Shown here: piece by piece, positions 48,267 to 59,478 of the stretch
Layout: every line of letters begins with the position of its first letter
Position numbering within the stretch: position 1 is the stretch's first letter
Source: Fructilactobacillus florum DSM 22689 = JCM 16035
GTDB taxonomy: Bacteria > Bacillota > Bacilli > Lactobacillales > Lactobacillaceae
DNA: 64,000 nucleotides
NCBI RefSeq assembly: GCF_001436645.1
Contig: NZ_AYZI01000005.1
Span: 7,032 to 71,031, forward strand
Direction of reading: 5' to 3'
Translations under genes and position numbers: made by a program
The notes under the pieces: generated by a model
What the model saw: the letters and a program-made list of their open reading frames with translations, nothing else
What the model was told of the DNA's origin: nothing
The model's database searches: none

Positions 48267-48614
48267 ATGGCACAGTATCGCGTTGGTCGGTTGCAACAAG
48301 AGATTCAAAAAGAAGTTGATGATATCTTGTTAAAGCGAGTACGAGACCCACGAGTACAAGGAGTTACCATTACTGGAGTAAAGGCAACTGGTGATCTTCA
48401 GCAGGCTACGATTTATTACAGTATTTTGTCCGATGACCAGCAAGAACAAGAAAAAGTGCAACAAGGACTGGATAAAGCTACTGGATTAATTAGAGGAGAA
48501 CTTGGTCATCGCCTTAGTATTTATGTTACTCCAGAGATTCACTTTGAGTTAGATCAGTCGGTTCAATATGGAAATAAGATTGATCAACTAATTAACAAAT
48601 TAAACCGTAACTAG
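48267..48614 (+). CDS. rbfA: Ribosome-binding factor A
   Basis: A 115-residue KH-like 30S maturation factor. YRVGRLQQEIQKEVDDIL and VRDPRVQGVTITGVKATGDL are typical. AAGAGGTG precedes the ATG at 48267. It is followed by a hairpin terminator, so truB-ribF may be transcribed separately or by readthrough. Confidence 0.95.
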   Translation: MAQYRVGRLQQEIQKEVDDILLKRVRDPRVQGVTITGVKATGDLQQATIYYSILSDDQQEQEKVQQGLDKATGLIRGELGHRLSIYVTPEIHFELDQSVQYGNKIDQLINKLNRN

Positions 48615-48615
48615 C

Positions 48616-48647
48616 AAAAATGACTGAGATCAATCTCAGTCATTTTT
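48616..48647 (+). terminator. Hairpin terminator between rbfA and truB
   Basis: TGACTGAGA (48621-48629) pairs with TCTCAGTCA (48634-48642), extended by A4/T4. It ends the nusA operon transcript. Confidence 0.85.
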
Positions 48648-48670
48648 ACGTACATAAGGAGCGTGTGGAA

Positions 48671-49582
48671 ATGATTAGTGGCATAATTCCGCTAAATAAA
48701 CCGGTAGGAATGACTAGTTTTGATTGTGTTAGTCGGATTCGCCACCTTTATAACCAGAAGCGGGTGGGACACAGTGGCACCCTCGATCCGAATGTTAACG
48801 GGGTACTACCCATCTGCTTGGGATATGCAACCAAACTAGTTGATAATTTAATGGCTACGGGTAAAATCTACCAGGGAGCAATTACATTAGGATTTGCAAC
48901 GACTACAGAAGATTTAGATGGAACGATTATTGCAACTGATTTTGACTTTAAGCCATTAACAGACCAGCAAATTAATAATGGGCTCCAACATTTTTTGGGG
49001 GATACGATCCAAATCCCACCAATGTATTCGGCAGTCAAAGTTAAGGGACGTCGTCTTTATGACTATGCTCGTCATGGGGAAACAGTTGAGCGTCCGAGAC
49101 GACAGATTAAGATCACCAATTTTCAACAGCGATGCGCTAGTTGGATCGATCCTATTTCAAAAACTCAAACTATTTATTTCACGGTACATTGCAGTAAAGG
49201 AACCTATGTACGAACACTAGCGGTTGACTTTGGAAAGTATTTTGGAGTTCCAGCAGTAATGACGCAGTTAACTCGCATGATGAGCGGTGGGTTTACTCTA
49301 GCAGAGACAGTTACCTTGGAGGAATTGGAGCAGGCCGCCCAAACCGGGCAACTTGCAGAAAAAATCCAACCCCTCGGACGGGCTTTGCAGGGACTGCCAA
49401 CCCGAGAGCTAACAGCATCTCAATTTGAGCGAGTTCAGCATGGTGGTTTTTTAGATGCACGTGAGTTGGCTAGTCAAAAACCAATTTTAGTCTTGCGCTA
49501 TAATAATGAGGATCGTGCGACCTATCACTTAGATCAAAGCAAACAACAGTATCGTCCTGAAAAAATGTTTAGATTGAATTAG
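48671..49582 (+). CDS. truB: tRNA pseudouridine-55 synthase
   Basis: A 303-residue enzyme that makes pseudouridine 55 in the T-loop of tRNAs. LNKPVGMTSFDCV opens it; the catalytic aspartate is D39 in GHSGTLDPNVNGVLP, with SAVKVKGRRLYDYAR and CSKGTYVRTLA following. AAGGAGCG precedes the ATG at 48671; the open frame upstream overlaps the terminator hairpin and is not used. ribF follows after 8 bases. Confidence 0.96.
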   Translation: MISGIIPLNKPVGMTSFDCVSRIRHLYNQKRVGHSGTLDPNVNGVLPICLGYATKLVDNLMATGKIYQGAITLGFATTTEDLDGTIIATDFDFKPLTDQQINNGLQHFLGDTIQIPPMYSAVKVKGRRLYDYARHGETVERPRRQIKITNFQQRCASWIDPISKTQTIYFTVHCSKGTYVRTLAVDFGKYFGVPAVMTQLTRMMSGGFTLAETVTLEELEQAAQTGQLAEKIQPLGRALQGLPTRELTASQFERVQHGGFLDARELASQKPILVLRYNNEDRATYHLDQSKQQYRPEKMFRLN

Positions 49583-49590
49583 AGGAAATT

Positions 49591-50523
49591 ATGAAAGTAG
49601 TTAAGATTGCATATCCACAACAACTCCCGGTTTTTGGTGGGCAGCCATTGGTTTTAGCAATGGGATTCTTTGATGGAGTCCATCGGGGGCACCAACAGGT
49701 TTTACAACAGGCTGCGGACCTTGCTCATCAGAAACAAGTACCGTTAGCAGTTTTGACCTATGATCATCATCCGGCCTTAGTTTACCAAAAGCTTGATGGT
49801 GATGCCGGGCGTTATTTAACCTTGTGGGAGCGAAAACAAGAATTATTAGCACAGCAGGGTGTCGATCAGATTTATCAAATTAATTATAACTTTGCGTTTC
49901 AAGCACAAACGCCACAGCAGTTCGTTGATCGGTTTTTGCTACCATTACATCCGATTGCAGTTGTAGCAGGTTTTGACCATACATATGGGACAAACCAGGC
50001 AGATATGGATCATCTAGAGTCCTATAGTCATCAGCAGTTTTCAGTAGTAAAGGTCGGGCAAGCCTCCCTTGGGGGTGCCAAAATTAGTTCGACTGACATT
50101 CGCCAATCCTTAGCAATGGGGAAGTTGACCTTGGTTAACCAGGCGCTTGGATACCAGTTTGAAACAACGGGGACGGTGATTCACGGCTTTGCTCGAGGGA
50201 GAAAATTAGGTTTTCCAACGGCAAATATTCAACATAGTGAATTGCAACGGTTACCAGCTGAGGGTGTTTATGTGGTTCAAATTGCGGTCAATGGTCGGTG
50301 GTATCAGGGAATGGCTTCAATCGGACGTAATACAACCTTTGGTGATCATAATCCAATTACGGTAGAAATCAATATTTTGGATTTTAATCAAAACATTTAT
50401 GGAAATCAGGTTCAGATTCGCTGGTTACAAAAGTTGAGAGATAATGTTAAGTATCAGGGCGAAGCCGCTTTGATTGAGCAACTTAAGCTTGATAAAATTG
50501 CCACTATAAATTATTTTAAATAG
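49591..50523 (+). CDS. ribF: Bifunctional riboflavin kinase/FAD synthetase
   Basis: A 310-residue protein with an N-terminal nucleotidyltransferase domain. MGFFDGVHRGHQQVL gives the HxGH motif and GAKISSTDIRQSL is the distal ISSTxIR motif. The C-terminal riboflavin kinase domain has HGFARGRKLGFPTANI and the catalytic E in HNPITVEINILDFNQ. It makes FMN and then FAD. It is coupled to truB, as is common in Firmicutes. Confidence 0.96.
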   Translation: MKVVKIAYPQQLPVFGGQPLVLAMGFFDGVHRGHQQVLQQAADLAHQKQVPLAVLTYDHHPALVYQKLDGDAGRYLTLWERKQELLAQQGVDQIYQINYNFAFQAQTPQQFVDRFLLPLHPIAVVAGFDHTYGTNQADMDHLESYSHQQFSVVKVGQASLGGAKISSTDIRQSLAMGKLTLVNQALGYQFETTGTVIHGFARGRKLGFPTANIQHSELQRLPAEGVYVVQIAVNGRWYQGMASIGRNTTFGDHNPITVEINILDFNQNIYGNQVQIRWLQKLRDNVKYQGEAALIEQLKLDKIATINYFK

Positions 50524-50547
50524 TCAGCATTAATTTGACCTTATTTC

Positions 50548-50614
50548 TTGACGCCTGTGACATTCCTTGTTAAAGTATATTTGTACCTTAGCACTTGGAG
50601 TGCTAGAGTGCTAA
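50548..50614 (+). promoter_or_regulatory. hrcA promoter and CIRCE operator
   Basis: TTGACG (50548-50553), 17 bases, TAAAGT (50571-50576), then TTAGCACTT-N9-GAGTGCTAA at 50588-50614. This is the CIRCE element bound by HrcA, with one mismatch in the left arm (canonical TTAGCACTC). It lies at and just after the start of transcription, so HrcA would block initiation. Confidence 0.93.
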
Positions 50615-50629
50615 AAAGAGGTGGTGAAG

Positions 50630-51664
50630 ATGCTCACTGAAAGGCAGAGCTTGATCTTAAAGCAAATTGTTGACACTTATTCTGCGACTGGAGAACCAGT
50701 CGGATCGAAATCACTGGCACAGCGACTTCCAATTAGGGTTAGCTCAGCTACGATTCGCAATGACATGAGTATTTTAAGTGCAAACGATTACATTGAGAAG
50801 CTGCATACTTCATCAGGGAGAGTACCATCCGAACGGGGTTATCGGTATTATCTTGATCATCTTGCAGAACCAGCTCCACCAGATGCTCAGTACCAGCAAT
50901 ACATTCAAGAGTTGCTCGGTGGTTCATTTCAACAGCTTGATGATATTGTCAGGCAATCAGCAGAGGTTCTTTCGGAGTTGACTGAGTATCCGGCGATTAC
51001 TATTAGTCCGGAATCACAAACTGGTGAAATTGTTCAACACCTTCAGGTTTTAAAATTAAATGGCCACCATCTTATGGCTGTCGTGATTATGAATACCGGT
51101 CAGGTTGAAAATCAGGCATTTGTGGTTCATGAGGATTGGAGCACGGCACAGCTTGAGAAAGCTACTAATATTCTCAATGAAACATATGCTGAGCAACCAT
51201 TTTCATTAGTGGTTAAAGACTTAGCAACTAATCGCTTGCAATCCCTAGCAGCGGTAGTTCCAAATCTTGCAGTTCTTAGACATGTTTTCCAGTATGTTTT
51301 GCAAAAGTTCACTCGGGATCAATTTTTCTTGAGCGGACGTACTAAACTATTTCCTGTTGGAGTTGCCAATGCAGATGATTACGGACAGTCTAATTCGCTG
51401 GTAGATATTAATGATGATTTGTTATCAATTGTGGATGGGGTTATTAGCCCCCTATCAGTTCAACTAGGTTTTGAACTGCCCAATAATTCATTACGATCTT
51501 ATAGCATTGTCAGCGGACTTTATGACGTTGGTGTTCATGGAATTGGTAGGATTGCAATTATTGGTCCAACGCGGATGGAATATCCGAAAGTAATGGGCTT
51601 AGTCGATGCGTTTCGAACTGAATTACAGAATCGTATCAGTGGTTATTACCATGGATATGAATAA
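50630..51664 (+). CDS. hrcA: Heat-inducible transcription repressor HrcA
   Basis: A 344-residue repressor. The N-terminal winged helix contains VDTYSATGEPVGSKSLAQ and VSSATIRNDMSIL, followed by the family's LHTSSGRVPSERGYRYYLD. It binds CIRCE with help from GroEL and falls off under heat stress. The ATG at 50630 is chosen over two in-frame GTGs because AAAGAGGTGG ends about 6 bases before it. It is first gene of hrcA-grpE-dnaK-dnaJ and autoregulated by the CIRCE immediately upstream. Confidence 0.96.
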   Translation: MLTERQSLILKQIVDTYSATGEPVGSKSLAQRLPIRVSSATIRNDMSILSANDYIEKLHTSSGRVPSERGYRYYLDHLAEPAPPDAQYQQYIQELLGGSFQQLDDIVRQSAEVLSELTEYPAITISPESQTGEIVQHLQVLKLNGHHLMAVVIMNTGQVENQAFVVHEDWSTAQLEKATNILNETYAEQPFSLVVKDLATNRLQSLAAVVPNLAVLRHVFQYVLQKFTRDQFFLSGRTKLFPVGVANADDYGQSNSLVDINDDLLSIVDGVISPLSVQLGFELPNNSLRSYSIVSGLYDVGVHGIGRIAIIGPTRMEYPKVMGLVDAFRTELQNRISGYYHGYE

Positions 51665-51679
51665 AAGGGGAGGATTAAG

Positions 51680-52246
51680 ATGTCAACAGAGCATGACAAG
51701 CAACAGAAATCTAAACAAGTTGATGAAACAGTTGCTAATAAAGCTAAAGCTAAAAAAGAAGCTCCTGTTAATGAAGCAACTGTTGATCCTGCCACAGAAA
51801 AAATCAAACAATTGCAGGCAAAGTTAGATCAAACTCAAAATGATTATTTGCGTGCTCAGGCAGAGATTCAAAACATTGAAAAAAGTAATCGAAAAGAACG
51901 AGAGGCGCTGGCTAAATACGGTGCACAGGATCTCGCCAAGGAAGTAGTACCAGTCCTTGATGACTTGGATCGAGCGCTTACTGTGAAAGTAAATGATGAC
52001 AGCGGGAAACAGCTCAAAAATGGGATTGAGATCGTTCAGCAGCATTTAAAAAAAGCTCTGCAGGATAATCAAATCACTGAAATTAAGGCTGTCGGTGAAC
52101 CGTTTGATCCAAATCAGCATCAAGCAATTCAAACAGTTGCTGTTAGTGAGGAACATCCTAAAAACACGGTCGTGCAGGTCTTGCAGACCGGGTATTTACT
52201 TGACGATCGGGTGTTACGACCAGCAATGGTAGTTGTTGCTCAGTAG
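51680..52246 (+). CDS. grpE: Nucleotide exchange factor GrpE
   Basis: A 188-residue DnaK exchange factor. An acidic/lysine-rich N-terminus leads to a long coiled coil (about 38-85, LQAKLDQTQNDYLRAQAEIQ) and a beta-domain with GEPFDPNQHQA and VLQTGYLLDDRVLRPAMV. AGGGGAGG precedes the ATG. It lies 15 bases after hrcA. Confidence 0.96.
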   Translation: MSTEHDKQQKSKQVDETVANKAKAKKEAPVNEATVDPATEKIKQLQAKLDQTQNDYLRAQAEIQNIEKSNRKEREALAKYGAQDLAKEVVPVLDDLDRALTVKVNDDSGKQLKNGIEIVQQHLKKALQDNQITEIKAVGEPFDPNQHQAIQTVAVSEEHPKNTVVQVLQTGYLLDDRVLRPAMVVVAQ

Positions 52247-52264
52247 TGGGATATAATAAAATAA

Positions 52265-54130
<1,866 letters not shown>

Positions 54131-54157
54131 TCCGATTCAAGAGCTGTTATAACTGGT

Positions 54158-54195
54158 AAAAAGCCAAAGCCTCGTTGAATTGCTTTGGCTTTTTG
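54158..54195 (+). terminator. Hairpin terminator between dnaK and dnaJ
   Basis: AAAAAGCCAAAGC (54158-54170) pairs perfectly with GCTTTGGCTTTTT (54182-54194). The 13-bp stem with T-tract would give more dnaK than dnaJ message. Confidence 0.88.
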
Positions 54196-54229
54196 TTGTA
54201 AGAAGCGGATTACGGCTTGGAGGCTAATG

Positions 54230-55366
54230 ATGGCGGAGAAAAATTATTATGACGTATTAGGAGTTGCAAAAGATGCCTCTGAAAAGGATATCAATCATGC
54301 TTATCGTCATTTATCAAAAAAATATCATCCGGATCTGAATAAGGAACCCGGAGCTGAAGCAAAATTTAAAGAAATAACAGAGGCTTATGAGGTTCTAAGT
54401 GATCAACAAAAACGTGCTAATTATGATCAATATGGTTCTGCTGATGGTCCACAAGGATTTGGTGGAAATGGCGGAGCTGGTGCTGGTGGCTTTGGCGGAG
54501 GCGCTGGCTATAGTGACTTTTCAGATATTTTTAGTGATTTGTTTGGTGGCGGACGTCGTCAACAACAAGATCCCAGTGCTCCGAAAAGAGGTCGAGATCT
54601 ACAATACGAATTAACTTTAACGTTTGAAGAAGCTATTTTCGGTAAAAAAACTAAGATTAGGTATCACCGAGCCGCACAATGTTCTGATTGTCATGGTACC
54701 GGGGCTAAACCGGGGACGACTCCGGAAACCTGTCCAGATTGTCATGGTAGTGGTGCAATTACACGAACGGTGAATACCCCGATGGGGCAAATGCAGACGC
54801 AAGCGAGCTGTCCTCGGTGTCAGGGAACCGGTAAAATCATTAAGGAAAAGTGTCCTAAATGTGGTGGAACTGGTCACTTAGAGGAACAGCATCAAGTTGA
54901 GGTTGATGTTCCTGCTGGAGTTGAAGAGGGACAACAAATGCGCTTGCAGTCACAAGGTGATGCTGGTGAGAATGGAGGACCATACGGCGATCTCTACATT
55001 GTCTTTCGAGTCCTTGCTAGTAAAGACTTCGAACGAGATGGTTCAACCATTTACTACAATAAAGCGATTGATTTTACCGATGCCGCTCTCGGCAATGAAA
55101 TTGATGTTAAGACAGTCCATGGAAATGGAAAACTAACCATCCCAGCCGGTACCAACACTGGGACGGTGTTTAAATTAAAGGGTAAGGGGGCTCCCCGCCT
55201 GCATAGTAATGCAAAGGGGGATGAGTTGGTCAAGGTAACCATCAAGACCCCAAAGAAACTATCATCTGATCAAAAACTTGCTCTGCGTGCTTTTGCCGAA
55301 GCAAGTGGTGATCATTCAAGTGCAAATAAAGGTTTCTTTGAAAAATTAAAGGATAAATTAAAATAA
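54230..55366 (+). CDS. dnaJ: Chaperone DnaJ (Hsp40, type I)
   Basis: A 378-residue co-chaperone. The J domain has HPD at 33-35. A Gly/Phe-rich region (about 75-105) leads to the zinc domain with four CxxCxGxG repeats (CSDCHGTG, CPDCHGSG, CPRCQGTG, CPKCGGTG), and C-terminal substrate domains end it. TTGGAGG lies 7 bases before the second of two adjacent ATGs (54230). It follows a terminator hairpin, so expression depends on readthrough or a separate start. Confidence 0.97.
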   Translation: MAEKNYYDVLGVAKDASEKDINHAYRHLSKKYHPDLNKEPGAEAKFKEITEAYEVLSDQQKRANYDQYGSADGPQGFGGNGGAGAGGFGGGAGYSDFSDIFSDLFGGGRRQQQDPSAPKRGRDLQYELTLTFEEAIFGKKTKIRYHRAAQCSDCHGTGAKPGTTPETCPDCHGSGAITRTVNTPMGQMQTQASCPRCQGTGKIIKEKCPKCGGTGHLEEQHQVEVDVPAGVEEGQQMRLQSQGDAGENGGPYGDLYIVFRVLASKDFERDGSTIYYNKAIDFTDAALGNEIDVKTVHGNGKLTIPAGTNTGTVFKLKGKGAPRLHSNAKGDELVKVTIKTPKKLSSDQKLALRAFAEASGDHSSANKGFFEKLKDKLK

Positions 55367-55367
55367 C

Positions 55368-55404
55368 AAATTCGGGGTAGATGAAAATCTACCCCGAATT
55401 TGTT
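55368..55404 (+). terminator. Rho-independent terminator after dnaJ
   Basis: A perfect 15-bp stem (55368-55382 with 55387-55401) with a GAAA tetraloop. It ends the heat-shock operon. Confidence 0.93.
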
Positions 55405-55471
55405 TCCATCGGGGCAGCTTGCTATAATTGAAATAATCATTAAGAGTTGCAGCAGAAAGCAGGTACGAAAC

Positions 55472-57304
55472 GTGAACTATGATGAAATGAACGTAAGACA
55501 AAAACGGATTCGGAATTTTGCGATTGTTGCTCATATTGATCATGGCAAATCAACCCTTGCCGATCGGATTCTAGAGTTAACAGAAACTGTTTCAAAACGA
55601 GAAATGAAAAACCAACTCCTAGATAATATGGATTTAGAGCGGGAACGCGGAATTACGATTAAGTTAAATGCAGTGGAATTAACTTATCATGGGCAGGATG
55701 GAGTTGATTACGTCTTTCATCTAATCGATACCCCCGGTCATGTGGATTTTTCCTACGAAGTTTCTCGGAGTTTGGCCGCTTGTGAGGGGGCAATTTTAGT
55801 TGTAGATGCGACACAGGGGATTCAAGCCCAAACCTTAGCAAATGTTTATTTGGCACTTGATGATGATTTGGAAATTTTGCCGGTAATCAATAAAGTAGAT
55901 CTGCCCTCAGCTGAACCAGAAAAAGTTAAGCAGGAGATTAAAGATGTGATTGGAATTGATGCTAGTGAGGCCATTGAGATTAGTGCTAAAACTGGTTTAC
56001 ATGTCGATCAAGTTCTAGAAGCAATTGTAGCAAGGATTCCAGCACCAACTGGCCGCATTGAAGCTCCCTTAAAAGCATTAGTGTTTGATTCTATCTATGA
56101 CGATTATCGAGGTGTGGTCTTGAGTGTTCGATTATTCGCTGGAACCGTACAGGCGGGGGATCGAATCTCATTAATGAATAGTAAAACAGAATATGAAGTG
56201 ACGGAAGTGGGGGTTAATTCGCCCCATCCAATTGCTCGCGATTACCTTATGGCTGGGGATGTCGGGTACCTAACAGCTAGCATCAAAGATATTACTAAAA
56301 CACGTGTCGGAGATACGGTTACTAAAGTAAACAATCCAACGGAACAAGCTTTGCCTGGTTATCGAGAGATGATTCCGATGGTTTATGCCGGTTTATATCC
56401 TACCGATAACGCAAAATTCGAAGATCTGCGCGAGGCCTTAGAAAAGCTTAAATTAAATGATGCTGCGCTTGAATTTGAACCAGAGGTATCAGAGGCTTTG
56501 GGGTTCGGTTTTCGCTGTGGCTTTTTAGGGTTGTTGCATATGGATGTAGTTCAGGAGCGATTAGAGCGAGAATTTGATGTTGATCTAATTACAACTGCCC
56601 CTTCAGTTACTTACCGAGTGGAACTAAATTCTGATGAAACAGTTGAAGTTGAAAATCCAGCTGAAATGCCAGATGCCTCACAAATCAGAGCTATTCTAGA
56701 ACCCTATGTTAAAGCGACGGTGATGGTTCCAAATGAATATGTAGGGGCGGTAATGAAGCTTTGCCAGGCGCGCCGGGGTCAATTTGTAACTATGGATTAC
56801 TTAGACAGCACTCGAGTTAATGTAATCTATCAGATGCCGCTATCAGAAATCATTTTTAATTTCTTCAATAAATTAAAAGCCAGTACCCGTGGATATGCGT
56901 CACTTGACTATGAAGTTAGTGAATATCAAAAAAGTGATTTAGTAAAAGTTGATATTTTATTAAATGGTGATCAAGTCGATGCCTTAAGTTTCATTTCCCA
57001 TCACCAGTTTGCTGAGGAACGTAGTCGAGAAATTGTGAGAAAGCTAAAAGAAATTATTCCACGACAAAATTTTGAGATTCCAATTCAAGCCGCGATTGGT
57101 GCTAAGATTATTGCCCGAACTAATATTAAAGCGTATCGAAAAGATGTAACAGCTCGGATTCATACGGGTGATCCTGATCGAAGAGCAAAGCTTTTAGAAA
57201 AACAGAAACGTGGGAAAAAGCGAATGAAATCAGTTGGAAAGGTTGAAATTCCACAAGCTGCGTTTATGACAGTATTACAAACCGATGAAGAACAGGAAAA
57301 CTAA
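55472..57304 (+). CDS. lepA: Elongation factor 4 (LepA)
   Basis: A 610-residue ribosome-bound GTPase. [20 protein letters not shown] holds G1, [17 protein letters not shown]3, and [11 protein letters not shown]4. The LepA-specific C-terminal domain ends [20 protein letters not shown]. The GTG at 55472 gives [16 protein letters not shown], which lines up with the usual MNxEE...RQEKIRNF start; the ATG at 55487 would truncate it and has no ribosome site. It has its own unit after the dnaJ terminator. Confidence 0.95.
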   Translation: MNYDEMNVRQKRIRNFAIVAHIDHGKSTLADRILELTETVSKREMKNQLLDNMDLERERGITIKLNAVELTYHGQDGVDYVFHLIDTPGHVDFSYEVSRSLAACEGAILVVDATQGIQAQTLANVYLALDDDLEILPVINKVDLPSAEPEKVKQEIKDVIGIDASEAIEISAKTGLHVDQVLEAIVARIPAPTGRIEAPLKALVFDSIYDDYRGVVLSVRLFAGTVQAGDRISLMNSKTEYEVTEVGVNSPHPIARDYLMAGDVGYLTASIKDITKTRVGDTVTKVNNPTEQALPGYREMIPMVYAGLYPTDNAKFEDLREALEKLKLNDAALEFEPEVSEALGFGFRCGFLGLLHMDVVQERLEREFDVDLITTAPSVTYRVELNSDETVEVENPAEMPDASQIRAILEPYVKATVMVPNEYVGAVMKLCQARRGQFVTMDYLDSTRVNVIYQMPLSEIIFNFFNKLKASTRGYASLDYEVSEYQKSDLVKVDILLNGDQVDALSFISHHQFAEERSREIVRKLKEIIPRQNFEIPIQAAIGAKIIARTNIKAYRKDVTARIHTGDPDRRAKLLEKQKRGKKRMKSVGKVEIPQAAFMTVLQTDEEQEN

Positions 57305-57363
57305 GCTGATTATTTGACTACTGAATAATTATTTTGTGAAATATAGTATAATAATGGTTGTAA

Positions 57364-58161
<798 letters not shown>

Positions 58162-58208
58162 ACGGGCAGCAATTAAAATTTGAATATGGCAGTCAAACCA
58201 TGCTTTAC

Positions 58209-58236
58209 AAAAGAATCCATAGCGGGTTCTTTTTTT
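58209..58236 (+). terminator. Terminator after the acetoin reductase gene
   Basis: AAGAATCC (58211-58218) pairs with GGGTTCTT (58224-58231) including one G-T pair, followed by a T-run to 58236. Confidence 0.7.
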
Positions 58237-58517
58237 GCAAATAAATAAATAACTAGCTAGTACAATTAACTGTCAACAAGAACCAATGGAGAAGGGAGGG
58301 CTGCAACCAGTTATCACTAAGCAGCCCTCGGTTGGGAATTGTACTTTCGTGGTTTTATGCATTCATAAAAGGCACCTTAGGCTATTTGTTCAATCCTGAC
58401 CATTTGGCAATTGTAGCAAGCTTACTAACTTAGCAGGTTTTTAACAACGTTGGGTGAGGTTGTTGCGATTATATCTATTAATTAATGACATAACTTTATT
58501 AATTAAGAAAAATGGGA
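58237..58517. other. Gene-free interval with nested inverted repeats
   Basis: No open frame of credible size lies here. Three nested pairings are visible: AGTACAATT (58259-58267) with AATTGTACT (58337-58345); CCAAT (58283-58287) with GTTGG (58331-58335); and GAGGGCTGC (58296-58304) with GCAGCCCTC (58321-58329). TTTTATG-CATT-CATAAAA (58353-58370) and AACAAC with GTTGTT (about 58443-58464) follow. It could be an uncharacterised structured RNA or a small degenerate inverted-repeat element. No promoter for it is obvious. Confidence 0.45.
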
Positions 58518-58553
58518 TATAATATAGTTGTTATTAATTTCACATGTGTGAAA
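58518..58553 (+). promoter_or_regulatory. Promoter -10 and candidate operator of the VOC gene
   Basis: TATAAT at 58518-58523 (weak TTTATT 17 bases upstream) is followed by TTTCACA-TG-TGTGAAA at 58538-58553, a perfect 7-bp inverted repeat placed just after the likely transcription start. Its position suits a repressor site; the regulator is unknown. Confidence 0.5.
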
Positions 58554-58578
58554 AATAAAACTACTGGGAGAGATTATC

Positions 58579-58968
58579 ATGGCATTTTCGAAAAATTTCA
58601 CTGGCTTACAACACGTTGGAATTCCTTCTGGCGATTTAGATCAAACCATTGCTTTTTATGAAAAGCTTGGTTTTGAGAAAGTTGGTCAGTTTTTATATGA
58701 AGGGAATCGTTGTGCTTTCATGAAGTACGATACCTTAATGATTGAAACTTGGGAAGGTGACGCGATTGCTAATGCAGATGGTGCAATTAATCACATTTCT
58801 CTCAACACCAACGATGCTGCCGCTGCGTTGCAGGATGCTAAAGATTTAGGGTTAGACGTTCAGGAAAATGAAATTCAAACCCGTCCATTTTGGGATAAGG
58901 GAATTCGTTTCTTTAATATTTACGGACCTAACCACGAAAAAATTGAATTCTGTGAGATTGTGAAATAA
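58579..58968 (+). CDS. VOC-superfamily (glyoxalase-like) protein
   Basis: A 129-residue protein made of two beta-alpha-beta-beta-beta modules. LQHVGIPSGDLDQTIAFYEKLGF carries the first metal-site histidine, INHISLNTND the second, and GPNHEKIEFCEI the terminal glutamate. These would support a metal-dependent lyase or dioxygenase, but the substrate (methylglyoxal adduct, antibiotic or other) cannot be read. CTGGGAGAG precedes the ATG. The gene is monocistronic, with a candidate operator in its leader. Confidence 0.8.
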   Translation: MAFSKNFTGLQHVGIPSGDLDQTIAFYEKLGFEKVGQFLYEGNRCAFMKYDTLMIETWEGDAIANADGAINHISLNTNDAAAALQDAKDLGLDVQENEIQTRPFWDKGIRFFNIYGPNHEKIEFCEIVK

Positions 58969-58982
58969 TTCAAGTAATTTAG

Positions 58983-59017
58983 AGCAGCAGGCGTGTAGTT
59001 GGCGTCTGCTGTTTTGT
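58983..59017 (+). terminator. Terminator after the VOC gene
   Basis: CAGCAGGCG (58985-58993) pairs with CGTCTGCTG (59003-59011) including one G-T pair, followed by TTTTGTT. Confidence 0.8.
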
Positions 59018-59113
59018 TAATTTGTTATAATTTCGTGCCTTGTTATTTACGATGAGCTCCAGTAGTATTAAAACCATAGTTAATCGACTCAAAAAGGGAA
59101 GGAGGATGTTAGC

Positions 59114-59422
59114 ATGTTAGCTTCAACCAAACAATTCCTACGGGAAAATGGTTATCATTACAAAAAGGGATACATCCGTCCGCTTATGACTCCTGACAGC
59201 GTTTATATCTTTCGGTTTGGGAAGGATCAATTAAATAATCGAATTATTGTTCGTTATGGACATGGTTGGACGGGACGACAAAAAATAAAGGAAATTGATT
59301 TGCGTCTTCACAAGCAACGCCATCCGAGAATTTTTAAGACTGAGCATAGTTTGTTGAAATATTTAACGGGTCACTTGGCGTCACATGAACAAAAACTAAT
59401 TCGCTTGGGACTAGATAAATAA
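59114..59422 (+). CDS. Small basic protein, unknown function
   Basis: A 102-residue, strongly basic soluble protein with AAGGAGG about 11 bases before its ATG. Aromatic and Arg/Lys-rich stretches (YHYKKGYIRPL, RYGHGWTGRQK, LRLHKQRHPRIF) could suit nucleic-acid contact, but I recognise no family. It is flanked by terminators on both sides, so it is an independent unit. TATAAT near 59024 is a possible -10. Confidence 0.65.
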   Translation: MLASTKQFLRENGYHYKKGYIRPLMTPDSVYIFRFGKDQLNNRIIVRYGHGWTGRQKIKEIDLRLHKQRHPRIFKTEHSLLKYLTGHLASHEQKLIRLGLDK

Positions 59423-59426
59423 CAGG

Positions 59427-59454
59427 ATGCATCCATTCAGCGGATGCCTTTTTT
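59427..59454 (+). terminator. Terminator before prmA
   Basis: GCATCC (59429-59434) pairs with GGATGC (59442-59447), then CT6. A short stem but a good T-tract. Confidence 0.7.
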
Positions 59455-59478
59455 ATAATAATGGATAAGGATAATTTT

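Noticed and set aside
58259-58345. OhrR-type operator, because TACAATT and AATTGTA both occur
   Set aside because: The half-sites are about 70 bases apart rather than adjacent, and no ohrR or ohr gene is near. They fit better as the outer stem of the structured interval.
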